From Litoditis marina (Eukaryota; Nematoda; Chromadorea; Rhabditida; Rhabditidae), in NCBI GenBank assembly GCA_964036275.1, contig CAXIWQ010000225.1, positions 1-64,000 on the forward strand: 64,000 bases of DNA. Direction: 5' to 3'. The notes under the pieces are model-generated. The model did no database searches. It was given only the letters and a program-made list of their open reading frames with translations, and was not told the DNA's origin. A program made the position numbers and the translations under genes. Below are positions 26,654 through 38,172 of the stretch, piece by piece; the stretch's first letter is position 1; every line of letters begins with the position of its first letter.

Positions 26654-29600
26654 AGCTACAGAAAAAAGTTTATACGGCTATCAAGTATGTTGCTCCCAGC
26701 TACAAAAACCTAATACGACTATCTATTCTGTGGCGCACAGCCACAAAATACGAATTAACGCGGTTATCGACTGTTTGCTTTGCAGCTACAGAAAAAAGTT
26801 AATACGGCTATCAAGTCTGTTGCTCCCAGCTACAAAAAACTAATACGACAATCTATTCTGTGGCGCACAGCCACAAAACGAATTAACGCGGTTATTGACA
26901 TTTTGACTTGCAGCTACAAAAAAAATCATACGGCTATCAAGTCTGTTGCTCCCAACTACAAAAACATAATACGACTTTATATTCTGTGGCGCACAGCCAC
27001 AAAATACAAATTAACGCGGTTATTGACTCTTTGCCTTGCAGTTACAGAGAACATTTCATACGGCTATCAAATCTGTTGCTCCCAGCTACAAAAACCTAAT
27101 ACGACAATCTATTCTGTGGCGCACAGCCACAAAATACGAATTAACGCGGTTATCGACTCTTTGCCTAGCAGCTACAGAAAAAAGTTTATACGGCTATCAA
27201 GTCTGTTGCTCCCAGCTACAAAAACCTAATACGACAATCTATTCTGTGGCGCACAGCCACAAAATACGAATTTACGCGGTTATCGACTCTTTGCCTTGCA
27301 GCTACAGAAAAAAGTTTATACGGCTATCAAGTCTGTTGCTCATGGCTACAAAAACCTAATACGACTTTATATCCTGTGGCGCACAGCCACAAAATACAAA
27401 TTAACGCGGTTATTGACTCTTTGCCTTGCAGTTACAGAGAACATTTCATACGGCTATCAAATCTGTTGCTCCCAGCTACAAAAACCTAATACGACAATCT
27501 AATCTGTGGCGCACAGCCACAAAATACGAATTTACGCGGTTATTACCTCTTTGCCTTGCAGCTACAGAAAAAAGTTCATACGGCTATCAAGTCTGTTGCT
27601 CCCAGCTACAAAAACCTGATACGACAATCTATTCTAAGGCGCACAGCCACAAAAGACAAATTAACGCGGTTATTACCTCTTTGCCTTGCAACTACAGAAA
27701 GAAGTTCATACGGCTATCAAGTCTGTTGCTCCCAGCTACAAAAACCTAATACAACTTTGTATTCTGTGGCGCACAGCCACAAAAGACAAATTAACGCGGT
27801 TATTGACTCTTTGCCGTGCAGCTACAGGGAAAAGGTTATACGGCTATCAAGTATGTTGCTCCCAGCTACAAAAACCTAATACGACTATCTATTCTGTGGC
27901 GCACAGCCACAAATTACGAATTAACGCGGTTATCGACTCTTTGCCTTGCAGCTACAGAGAACAGTTCATACGGCTATCAAATCTGTTGCTCCCAGCTACA
28001 AAAACCTAATACGACAATCTATTCTGTGGCTCACAGCCACAAAATACGAATTATCGCGGTTATCGACTTCTTGGCTTGCAGCTACAGAGAAAAGTTTATA
28101 CGGCTATCAAGTCTGTTGCTCCCAGCTACAAAAACCTGATACGACAATCTATTCTGTGGCGCACAGCCACAAAAGACAAATTAACGCGGTTATTACCTCT
28201 TTGCTTTGCAGCTACAGAAAAAAGTTCATACGGCTATCAAGTCTGTTGCTCCCAGCTACGAAAACCTAATTCGACTTTATATTCTGTGGCGCACAGCCAC
28301 AAAAGACAAATTGACGCGGTTATTGACTCTTTGCCGTGCAGCTACAGGAAAAAGGTTATACGGCTATCAAGTATGTTGCTCCCAGCTACAAAAACCTAAT
28401 ACTATTCTGTGGCGCACAGCCACAAAATACGAATTAACGTGGTTATCGACTCTTTGCCTTGCAGCTACAGAGAACAGTTCATACGGCTATCAAATCTGTT
28501 GCTCCCAGCTACAAAAACCTAATACGACAATCTTTTCTGTGGCGCACAGCCACAAAATACGAATTAACGCGGTTATCGACTTGTTGGCTTGCAGCTACAG
28601 AGAAAAGTTCATACGGCTATCAAGTCTGTTGCTCCCAGCTACAAAAACCTAATACGACAATCTATTCTGTGGCGCACAGCCACAAAATACGAATTTACGC
28701 GGTTATCGACTCTTTGCCTTGCAGCTACAGAAAAAAGTTTATACGGCTATCAAGTCTGTTGCTCATGGCTACAAAAACCTAATACGAATTTATATCCTGT
28801 GGCGCACAGCCACAAAATACAAATTAACGCGGTTATTGACTCTTTGCCTTGCAGTTACAGAGAACATTTCATACGGCTATCAAATCTGTTGCTCCCAGCT
28901 ACAAAAACCTAATACGACAATCTAATCTGTGGCGCACAGCCACAAAATACGAATTAACGTGGTTATCGACTCTTTGCCTTGCAGCTACAGAAAAAAAAGT
29001 TTATACGGCTTTCAAGTCTGTTGCTCAGGGCTACAAAAACCTAATGCGACTTTATATCCTGTGGCGCACAGCCACAAAAGACAAATTAACGGGGTTATTA
29101 CCTCTTTGCCTTGCAGCTACAGAAAAAAGTTCATACGGCTATCAAGTCTGTTGCTCCCAGCTACAAAAACCTGATACGACAATCTATTCTAAGGCGCACA
29201 GCCACAAAAGACAAATTAACGCGGTTATTACCTCTTTGCCTTGCAGCTACAGAAAGAAGTTCATACGGCTATCAAGTCTGTTGCTCCCAGCTAAAAAAAA
29301 CCTGATACGACAATCTATTCTGTGGCGCACAGCCACAAAAGACAAATTAACGCGGTTATTACCTCTTTGCCTTGCAGCTACAGAAAAAAGTTTATACGGC
29401 TATCAAGTATGTTGCTCCCAGCTACAAAAACCTGATACGACAATCTATTCTGTGGCGCACAGCCACAAAAGACAAATTAACGCGGTTATTGACTCTTTGC
29501 CTTGCAGTTACAGAGAACATTTCATACGGCTATCAAATCTGTTGCTCCCAGCTACAAAAACCTAATACGACAATCTATTCTGTGGCGCACAGCCACAAAA

Positions 29601-30740
29601 TACGAATTTACGCGGTTATCGACTCTTTGCCTTGCAGCTACAGAAAAAAGTTTATACGGCTATCAAGTCTGTTGCTCATGGCTACAAAAACCTAATACGA
29701 CTCTATATCCTGTGGCGCACAGCCACAAAATACAAATTAACGCGGTTATTGACTCTTTGCCTTGCAGTTACAGAGAACATTTCATACGGCTATCAAATCT
29801 GTTGCTCCCAGCTACAAAAACCTAATACAACAATCTATTCTGTGGCGCACAGCCACAAAATACGAATTAACGTGGTTATCGACTCTTTGCCTTGCAGCTA
29901 TAGAAAAAAAGTTTATACGGCTTTCAAGTCTGTTGCTCATGGCTACAAAAACCTAATACGACTTTATATCCTGTGGCGCACAGCCACAAAAGACAAATTA
30001 ACGCGGTTATTACCTCTCTGCCTTGCAGCTACAGAAAAAAGTTCATACGGCTATCAAGTCTGTTGCTCCCAGCTACAAAAACCTAATACGACTTTGTATT
30101 CTGTGGCGCACAGCCACAAAAGACAAATTAACGCGGTTATTGACATTTTGACTCGCAGCTACAAAAAAAATCATACGGCTATCAAGTCTGTTGCTCCCAG
30201 CTACAAAAACCTAATACGACTTTGTATTCTGTGGCGCACAGCCACAAAAGACAAATTAACGCGGTTATTGACATTTTGACTCGCAGCTACAAAAAAAAAT
30301 CATACGGCTATCAAGTCTGTTGCTCCCAACTACAAAAACATAATACGACTTTATATTCTGTGGCGCACAGCCACAAAATACAAATTAACGCGGTTATTGA
30401 CTCTTTGCCTTGCAGTTACAGAGAACATTTCATACGGCTATCAAATCTGTTGCTCCCAGCTACAAAAACCTAATACGACAATCTATTCTGTGGCGCACAG
30501 CCACAAAATACGAATTTACGCGGTTATCGACTCTTTGCCTTGCAGCTACAGAAAAAAGTTTATACGGCTATCAAGTCTGTTGCTCATGGCTACAAAAACC
30601 TAATACGACTCTATATCCTGTGGCGCACAGCCACAAAATACAAATTAACGCGGTTATTGACTCTTTGCCTTGCAGTTACAGAGAACATTTCATACGGCTA
30701 TCAAATCTGTTGCTCCCAGCTACAAAAACCTAATACAACA

Positions 30741-30760
30741 ATCTATTCTGCTCTTTGCCG
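30741..30760. other. Deletion of one sub-repeat (copy 1)
   Basis: At 30750/30751 atctattctg is followed directly by ctctttgccg, where a normal monomer has 40 more bases, including the hairpin and ttaacgcgg. The two joined points, TTCTG of sub-repeat 2 and CTCTTTGCC of sub-repeat 3, occupy equivalent positions in the ancestral ~43 bp unit. The loss is therefore about one sub-repeat and leaves a monomer of about 90 bp. Confidence 0.8.
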
Positions 30761-32446
30761 TGCAGCTACAGAAAAAAGTTTATACGGCTATCAAGTATGC
30801 TGCTCCCAGCTACAAAAACCTAATACGACTATATATTCTGTGGCGCACAGCCACAAAATACGAATTAACGCGGTTATCGACTGTTTGCTTTGCAGCTACA
30901 GAAAAAAGTTAATACGGCTATCAAGTCTGTTGCTCCCAGCTACAAAAACATAATACGACTTTATATTCTGTGGCGCACAGCCACAAAATACAAATTAACG
31001 CGGTTATTGACTCTTTGCCTTGCAGTTACAGAGAACATTTCATACGGCTATCAAATCTGTTGCTCCCAGCTACAAAAACCTAATACGACAATCTATTCTG
31101 TGGCGCACAGCCACAAAATACGAATTTACGCGGTTATCGACTCTTTGCCTTGCAGCTACAGAAAAAAGTTTATACGGCTATCAAGTCTGTTGCTCATGGC
31201 TACAAAAACCTAATACGACTCTATATCCTGTGGCGCACAGCCACAAAATACAAATTAACGCGGTTATTGACTCTTTGCCTTGCAGTTACAGAGAACATTT
31301 CATACGGCTATCAAATCTGTTGCTCCCAGCTACAAAAACCTAATACGACAATCTAATCTGTGGCGCACAGCCACAAAATACGAATTAACGTGGTTATCGA
31401 CTCTTTGCCTTGCAGCTACAGAAAAAAAAGTTTATACGGCTTTCAAGTCTGTTGCTCATGGCTACAAAAACCTAATGCGACTTTATATCCTGTGGCGCAC
31501 AGCCACAAAAGACAAATTAACGCGGTTATTACCTCTTTGCCTTGCAGCTACAGAAAAAAGTTCATACGGCTATCAAGTCTGTTGCTCCCAGCTACAAAAA
31601 CCTGATACGACAATCTATTCTGTGGCGCACAGCCACAAAAGACAAATTAACGCGGTTATTACCTCTTTGCCTTGCAGTTACAGAAAAAAGTTTATACGGC
31701 TATCAAGTCTGTTGCTCATGGCTACAAAAACCTAATACGACTTTATATTCTGTGGCGCACAGCCACAAAAGACAAATTAACGCGGTTATTGACTCTTTGC
31801 CGTGCAGCTACAGAAAAAAGTTTATACGGCTATCAAGTATGTTGCTCCCAGCTACAAAAACCTAATACGACTATCTATTCTGTGGCGCACAGCCACAAAA
31901 GACAAATTAACGCGGTTATTACCTCTTTGCCTTGCAGCTACAGAAAAAAGTTTATACGGCTATCAAGTATGTTGCTCATGGCTACAAAAACCTAATACGA
32001 CTTTATATTCTGTGGCGCACAGCCACAAAAGACAAATTAACGCGGTTATTGACTCTTTGCCGTGCAGCTACAGAAAAAAGTTTATACGGCTATCAAGTAT
32101 GTTGCTCCCAGCTACAAAAACCTAATACGACTATCTATTCTGTGGCGCACAGCCACAAAATACGAATTAACGCGGTTATCGACTGTTTGCTTTGCAGCTA
32201 CAGAAAAAAGTTAATACGGCTATGAAGTCTGTTGCTCCCAGCTACAAAAACCTGATACGACAATCTATTCTGTGGCGCACAGCCACAAAAGACAAATTAA
32301 CGCGGTTATTACCTCTTTGCCTTGCAGCTACAGAAAAAAGTTTATACGGCTATCAAGTCTGTTGCTCATGGCTACAAAAACCTAATACGACTTTATATTC
32401 TGTGGCGCACAGCCACAAAAGACAAATTAACGCGGTTATTGACTCT

Positions 32447-32455
32447 AGCTGCACG
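32447..32455. other. 9-base inverted tract in a monomer (copy 2)
   Basis: Same AGCTGCACG tract and flanks as at 26645-26653, exactly 5802 bp away. It was inherited through the block duplication. I see no other instance in the window, so it is a useful private marker for this unit. Confidence 0.75.
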
Positions 32456-35400
32456 AGCTACAGAAAAAAGTTTATACGGCTATCAAGTATGTTGCTCCCA
32501 GCTACAAAAACCTAATACGACTATCTATTCTGTGGCGCACAGCCACAAAATACGAATTAACGCGGTTATCGACTGTTTGCTTTGCAGCTACAGAAAAAAG
32601 TTAATACGGCTATCAAGTCTGTTGCTCCCAGCTACAAAAAACTAATACGACAATCTATTCTGTGGCGCACAGCCACAAAACGAATTAACGCGGTTATTGA
32701 CATTTTGACTTGCAGCTACAAAAAAAATCATACGGCTATCAAGTCTGTTGCTCCCAACTACAAAAACATAATACGACTTTATATTCTGTGGCGCACAGCC
32801 ACAAAATACAAATTAACGCGGTTATTGACTCTTTGCCTTGCAGTTACAGAGAACATTTCATACGGCTATCAAATCTGTTGCTCCCAGCTACAAAAACCTA
32901 ATACGACAATCTATTCTGTGGCGCACAGCCACAAAATACGAATTAACGCGGTTATCGACTCTTTGCCTAGCAGCTACAGAAAAAAGTTTATACGGCTATC
33001 AAGTCTGTTGCTCCCAGCTACAAAAACCTAATACGACAATCTATTCTGTGGCGCACAGCCACAAAATACGAATTTACGCGGTTATCGACTCTTTGCCTTG
33101 CAGCTACAGAAAAAAGTTTATACGGCTATCAAGTCTGTTGCTCATGGCTACAAAAACCTAATACGACTTTATATCCTGTGGCGCACAGCCACAAAATACA
33201 AATTAACGCGGTTATTGACTCTTTGCCTTGCAGTTACAGAGAACATTTCATACGGCTATCAAATCTGTTGCTCCCAGCTACAAAAACCTAATACGACAAT
33301 CTAATCTGTGGCGCACAGCCACAAAATACGAATTTACGCGGTTATTACCTCTTTGCCTTGCAGCTACAGAAAAAAGTTCATACGGCTATCAAGTCTGTTG
33401 CTCCCAGCTACAAAAACCTGATACGACAATCTATTCTAAGGCGCACAGCCACAAAAGACAAATTAACGCGGTTATTACCTCTTTGCCTTGCAGCTACAGA
33501 AAGAAGTTCATACGGCTATCAAGTCTGTTGCTCCCAGCTACAAAAACCTAATACAACTTTGTATTCTGTGGCGCACAGCCACAAAAGACAAATTAACGCG
33601 GTTATTGACTCTTTGCCGTGCAGCTACAGGGAAAAGGTTATACGGCTATCAAGTATGTTGCTCCCAGCTACAAAAACCTAATACGACTATCTATTCTGTG
33701 GCGCACAGCCACAAATTACGAATTAACGCGGTTATCGACTCTTTGCCTTGCAGCTACAGAGAACAGTTCATACGGCTATCAAATCTGTTGCTCCCAGCTA
33801 CAAAAACCTAATACGACAATCTATTCTGTGGCTCACAGCCACAAAATACGAATTATCGCGGTTATCGACTTCTTGGCTTGCAGCTACAGAGAAAAGTTTA
33901 TACGGCTATCAAGTCTGTTGCTCCCAGCTACAAAAACCTGATACGACAATCTATTCTGTGGCGCACAGCCACAAAAGACAAATTAACGCGGTTATTACCT
34001 CTTTGCTTTGCAGCTACAGAAAAAAGTTCATACGGCTATCAAGTCTGTTGCTCCCAGCTACGAAAACCTAATTCGACTTTATATTCTGTGGCGCACAGCC
34101 ACAAAAGACAAATTGACGCGGTTATTGACTCTTTGCCGTGCAGCTACAGGAAAAAGGTTATACGGCTATCAAGTATGTTGCTCCCAGCTACAAAAACCTA
34201 ATACTATTCTGTGGCGCACAGCCACAAAATACGAATTAACGTGGTTATCGACTCTTTGCCTTGCAGCTACAGAGAACAGTTCATACGGCTATCAAATCTG
34301 TTGCTCCCAGCTACAAAAACCTAATACGACAATCTTTTCTGTGGCGCACAGCCACAAAATACGAATTAACGCGGTTATCGACTTGTTGGCTTGCAGCTAC
34401 AGAGAAAAGTTCATACGGCTATCAAGTCTGTTGCTCCCAGCTACAAAAACCTAATACGACAATCTATTCTGTGGCGCACAGCCACAAAATACGAATTTAC
34501 GCGGTTATCGACTCTTTGCCTTGCAGCTACAGAAAAAAGTTTATACGGCTATCAAGTCTGTTGCTCATGGCTACAAAAACCTAATACGACTTTATATCCT
34601 GTGGCGCACAGCCACAAAATACAAATTAACGCGGTTATTGACTCTTTGCCTTGCAGTTACAGAGAACATTTCATACGGCTATCAAATCTGTTGCTCCCAG
34701 CTACAAAAACCTAATACGACAATCTAATCTGTGGCGCACAGCCACAAAATACGAATTAACGTGGTTATCGACTCTTTGCCTTGCAGCTACAGAAAAAAAA
34801 GTTTATACGGCTTTCAAGTCTGTTGCTCAGGGCTACAAAAACCTAATGCGACTTTATATCCTGTGGCGCACAGCCACAAAAGACAAATTAACGGGGTTAT
34901 TACCTCTTTGCCTTGCAGCTACAGAAAAAAGTTCATACGGCTATCAAGTCTGTTGCTCCCAGCTACAAAAACCTGATACGACAATCTATTCTAAGGCGCA
35001 CAGCCACAAAAGACAAATTAACGCGGTTATTACCTCTTTGCCTTGCAGCTACAGAAAGAAGTTCATACGGCTATCAAGTCTGTTGCTCCCAGCTAAAAAA
35101 AACCTGATACGACAATCTATTCTGTGGCGCACAGCCACAAAAGACAAATTAACGCGGTTATTACCTCTTTGCCTTGCAGCTACAGAAAAAAGTTTATACG
35201 GCTATCAAGTATGTTGCTCCCAGCTACAAAAACCTGATACGACAATCTATTCTGTGGCGCACAGCCACAAAAGACAAATTAACGCGGTTATTGACTCTTT
35301 GCCTTGCAGTTACAGAGAACATTTCATACGGCTATCAAATCTGTTGCTCCCAGCTACAAAAACCTAATACGACAATCTATTCTGTGGCGCACAGCCACAA

Positions 35401-36542
35401 AATACGAATTTACGCGGTTATCGACTCTTTGCCTTGCAGCTACAGAAAAAAGTTTATACGGCTATCAAGTCTGTTGCTCATGGCTACAAAAACCTAATAC
35501 GACTCTATATCCTGTGGCGCACAGCCACAAAATACAAATTAACGCGGTTATTGACTCTTTGCCTTGCAGTTACAGAGAACATTTCATACGGCTATCAAAT
35601 CTGTTGCTCCCAGCTACAAAAACCTAATACAACAATCTATTCTGTGGCGCACAGCCACAAAATACGAATTAACGTGGTTATCGACTCTTTGCCTTGCAGC
35701 TATAGAAAAAAAGTTTATACGGCTTTCAAGTCTGTTGCTCATGGCTACAAAAACCTAATACGACTTTATATCCTGTGGCGCACAGCCACAAAAGACAAAT
35801 TAACGCGGTTATTACCTCTCTGCCTTGCAGCTACAGAAAAAAGTTCATACGGCTATCAAGTCTGTTGCTCCCAGCTACAAAAACCTAATACGACTTTGTA
35901 TTCTGTGGCGCACAGCCACAAAAGACAAATTAACGCGGTTATTGACATTTTGACTCGCAGCTACAAAAAAAATCATACGGCTATCAAGTCTGTTGCTCCC
36001 AGCTACAAAAACCTAATACGACTTTGTATTCTGTGGCGCACAGCCACAAAAGACAAATTAACGCGGTTATTGACATTTTGACTCGCAGCTACAAAAAAAA
36101 ATCATACGGCTATCAAGTCTGTTGCTCCCAACTACAAAAACATAATACGACTTTATATTCTGTGGCGCACAGCCACAAAATACAAATTAACGCGGTTATT
36201 GACTCTTTGCCTTGCAGTTACAGAGAACATTTCATACGGCTATCAAATCTGTTGCTCCCAGCTACAAAAACCTAATACGACAATCTATTCTGTGGCGCAC
36301 AGCCACAAAATACGAATTTACGCGGTTATCGACTCTTTGCCTTGCAGCTACAGAAAAAAGTTTATACGGCTATCAAGTCTGTTGCTCATGGCTACAAAAA
36401 CCTAATACGACTCTATATCCTGTGGCGCACAGCCACAAAATACAAATTAACGCGGTTATTGACTCTTTGCCTTGCAGTTACAGAGAACATTTCATACGGC
36501 TATCAAATCTGTTGCTCCCAGCTACAAAAACCTAATACAACA

Positions 36543-36562
36543 ATCTATTCTGCTCTTTGCCG
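36543..36562. other. Deletion of one sub-repeat (copy 2)
   Basis: The same join (tctattctg then ctctttgcc) at 36552/36553, 5802 bp from the first. It is carried by the second copy of the 5802 bp unit. Confidence 0.8.
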
Positions 36563-37022
36563 TGCAGCTACAGAAAAAAGTTTATACGGCTATCAAGTAT
36601 GCTGCTCCCAGCTACAAAAACCTAATACGACTATCTATTCTGTGGCGCACAGCCACAAAATACGAATTAACGCGGTTATCGACTGTTTGCTTTGCAGCTA
36701 CAGAAAAAAGTTAATACGGCTATCAAGTCTGTTGCTCCCAGCTACAAAAACCTAATACGACAATCTATTCTGTGGCGCACAGCCACAAAAACGAATTAAC
36801 GCGGTTATTGACATTTTGACTCGCAGCTCCAAAAAAAATCATACGGCTATCAAGTCTGTTGCTCCCAACTACAAAAACATAATACGACTTTATATTATGT
36901 GGCTCACAGCCACAAAATACAAATTAACGCGGTTATTGACTCTTTGCCTTGCAGTTACAGAGAACATTTCATACGGCTATCAAATCTGTTGCTCCCAGCT
37001 ACAAAAACCTAATACGACAATC

Positions 37023-37024
37023 TA
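37023..37024. repeat. Left TA target-site duplication, MITE copy 1
   Basis: The satellite reads caatcTA just before the element and TAttctgtgg just after it. Removing the element and one TA restores the ordinary monomer word caatctattctgtgg, so the insertion duplicated a TA dinucleotide. Confidence 0.88.
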
Positions 37025-37108
37025 CTCTAGAATTTGGCGGCGACTCGCCGGCGACATGGAGGGGTCGGCAGAGTGTCGCCGGCGGGTGGCCTGCGATTGT
37101 TTTTAGGT
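37025..37108. repeat. Left terminal inverted repeat, MITE copy 1
   Basis: 84 bp, ending in ttttaggt, that matches the reverse complement of 37311-37394 at 81 positions. CGCCGGCG palindromes lie at 37046-37053 and 37077-37084. Similarity stops sharply after aggt (left continues tc, right complement continues cg), which sets the inner edge. Confidence 0.88.
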
Positions 37109-37310
37109 TCTTCACACTGAACGTTTTATATAGTGAACAGATACAGAAACTTATGAATTCACAGAGAATAACAATGTTATATATATTTAACGTCGCCAGA
37201 GGTAGACACGATGAGATTCACGACTTCATTGTTCATGTATAAACATGTCACCCACCTAAAAACCACAAGTATGTGCGTCTGATTAACATATATTTCATCG
37301 AAAATCAACG

Positions 37311-37394
37311 ACCTAAAAACAATTGCAGGCGACCCGCCGGCGACACTCTGCCGACCCCTTCATGTCGCCGGCGAGTCGCCGCCAAATTCTAGAG
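37311..37394. repeat. Right terminal inverted repeat, MITE copy 1
   Basis: Begins acctaaaaacaattgcagg and ends aaattctagag. It is the complement of the left end with three differences. Its inner part is A-rich, its outer part G+C-rich. Confidence 0.88.
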
Positions 37395-37396
37395 TA
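37395..37396. repeat. Right TA target-site duplication, MITE copy 1
   Basis: TA directly after ctagag, followed by ttctgtggcgc of the interrupted satellite monomer. It pairs with the TA at 37023-37024. Confidence 0.88.
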
Positions 37397-38172
37397 TTCT
37401 GTGGCGCACAGCCACAAAATACGAATTTACGCGGTTATCGACTCTTTGCCTTGCAGCTACAGAAAAAAGTTTATACGGCTATCAAGTCTGTTGCTCATGG
37501 CTACAAAAACCTAATACGACTCTATATCCTGTGGCGCACAGCCACAAAATACAAATTAACGCGGTTATTGACTCTTTGCCTTGCAGTTACAGAGAACATT
37601 TCATACGGCTATCAAATCTGTTGCTCCCAGCTACAAAAACCTAATACGACAATCTATTCTGTGGCGCACAGCCACAAAATACGAATTAACGTGGTTATCG
37701 ACTCTTTGCCTTGCAGCTATATAAAAAAAGTTTATACGGCTTTCAAGTCTGTTGCTCATGGCTACAAAAACCTAATACGACTTTATATCCTGTGGCGCAC
37801 AGCCACAAAAGACAAATTAACGCGGTTATTACCTCTCTGCCTTGCAGCTACAGAAAAAAGTTCATACGGCTATCAAGTCTGTTGCTCCCAGCTACAAAAA
37901 CCTAATACGACTTTATATTCTGTGGCGCACAGCCACAAAAACGAATTAACGCGGTTATTGACATTTTGACTTGCAGCTACAAAAAACATCATACGGCTAT
38001 CAAGTCTGTTGCTCCCAACTACGAAAACCTAATTCGACTTTATATTCTGTGGCGCACAGCCACAAAAGACAAATTAACGCGGTTATTGACTCTTTGCCTT
38101 GCAGTTACAGAGAACATTTCATACGGCTATCAAATCTGTTGCTCCTAGCTACAAAAACCTAATACGACAATC
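37397..38172. repeat. Satellite between the two MITE copies
   Basis: About six satellite monomers in the same orientation and phase as the rest of the array. They begin mid-monomer at ttctgtggcgc and end at caatc before the second element. They include the tatagaaaaaaag/ggctttcaag subtype, here with a private tatataaaaaaag change, and the gacattttgacttgc subtype. No gene is present. Confidence 0.95.

Larger units (their letters stand above)
25148..30949. repeat. 5802-bp higher-order unit, copy 1
   Basis: A 5802 bp stretch that repeats directly downstream with a constant offset and almost no difference. Substitutions I can see between copies are at about 25979 (aaattaaagcgg here), 27.68 kb (gcaactacag here), 28.79 kb (tacgaatttatatcc here) and 30.83 kb (actatatattc here). 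It includes rare private events also found in copy 2: a 9-base inverted tract at 26645-26653 and a 40 bp deletion at 30750/30751. Its middle, about 26.9-29.1 kb, also resembles 20.7-22.9 kb with a 6224 bp offset. Confidence 0.92.
30950..36751. repeat. 5802-bp higher-order unit, copy 2
   Basis: Second copy of 25148-30949. The junction is visible at 30949/30950, where sequence typical of the unit's right end (gttaatacgg...cagctacaaaaac) runs straight into ataatacgactttatattc, typical of its left end. At the matching place after copy 2 (about 36751) the array continues with a different monomer, as expected for the original flank. This fits a single unequal exchange. Near-identity marks it as one of the youngest rearrangements in the window. 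Confidence 0.92.
1..37024. repeat. 130-bp satellite array, left segment
   Basis: Uninterrupted head-to-tail array of a monomer close to 130 bp. The landmark words gcagctacag, atacggctatcaa, gttgctccc or gttgctcat, cagctacaaaaacc, ctgtggcgcacagccac and ttaacgcggtta recur in the same order about every 130 bp. All copies have one orientation. Monomers differ by scattered substitutions that define recurring subtypes, for example gctcccagc versus gctcatggc, gactctttg versus acctctttg, and aaagacaaa versus aaatacgaa. Adjacent monomers differ more from each other than from monomers several kb away, which is the mark of higher-order duplication. Single-base indels occur freely, so there is no reading-frame constraint. 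The array starts before base 1. No gene lies in it. It most likely sits in centromeric or other constitutive heterochromatin; that location is inferred. Confidence 0.98.
37025..37394. mobile_element. MITE with 84-bp inverted termini, copy 1
   Basis: A 370 bp element unrelated to the satellite. It starts CTCTAGAATTTGGCGG and ends with the complement, CCGCCAAATTCTAGAG. The terminal inverted repeats are 84 bp (37025-37108 and 37311-37394) with three mismatches, at 37059, 37088 and 37095. They are strongly G+C-rich, with two CGCCGGCG palindromes per end, and enclose a ~200 bp A+T-rich centre with no credible coding sequence. A TA duplication flanks it. Small size, long inverted termini and no transposase mark a non-autonomous MITE. 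The TA target suggests the Tc1/mariner (IS630-like) superfamily, which is inference: I do not recognise the family and the ends are not diagnostic to me. Confidence 0.9.
36949..38098. repeat. 1150-bp satellite + MITE unit, copy 1
   Basis: Contains the first MITE plus about six satellite monomers. It repeats at 38099-39248 with a constant 1150 bp offset. Flanking satellite differs at a few sites: ctatataaaaaaag near 37720 against ctatagaaaaaaag near 38870, aaaaaacatcat against aaaaaaaatcat, and gctcccagc against gctcctagc left of the element. The two MITEs are identical. Unit ends are placed to within about one monomer. Confidence 0.85.

Noticed and set aside
36949..37242. Open frame of 97 codons running from satellite into the MITE (and its copy at 38099-38392)
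   Set aside because: It crosses the transposon boundary, has a non-ATG start in satellite, and its MITE part is mostly inverted-repeat sequence. No transposase motif is visible.
37323..37514. Open frame of 63 codons from the right MITE terminus into satellite (copy at 38473-38664)
   Set aside because: It is a chance frame through the G+C-rich inverted end and out into repeats, with no recognisable domain.
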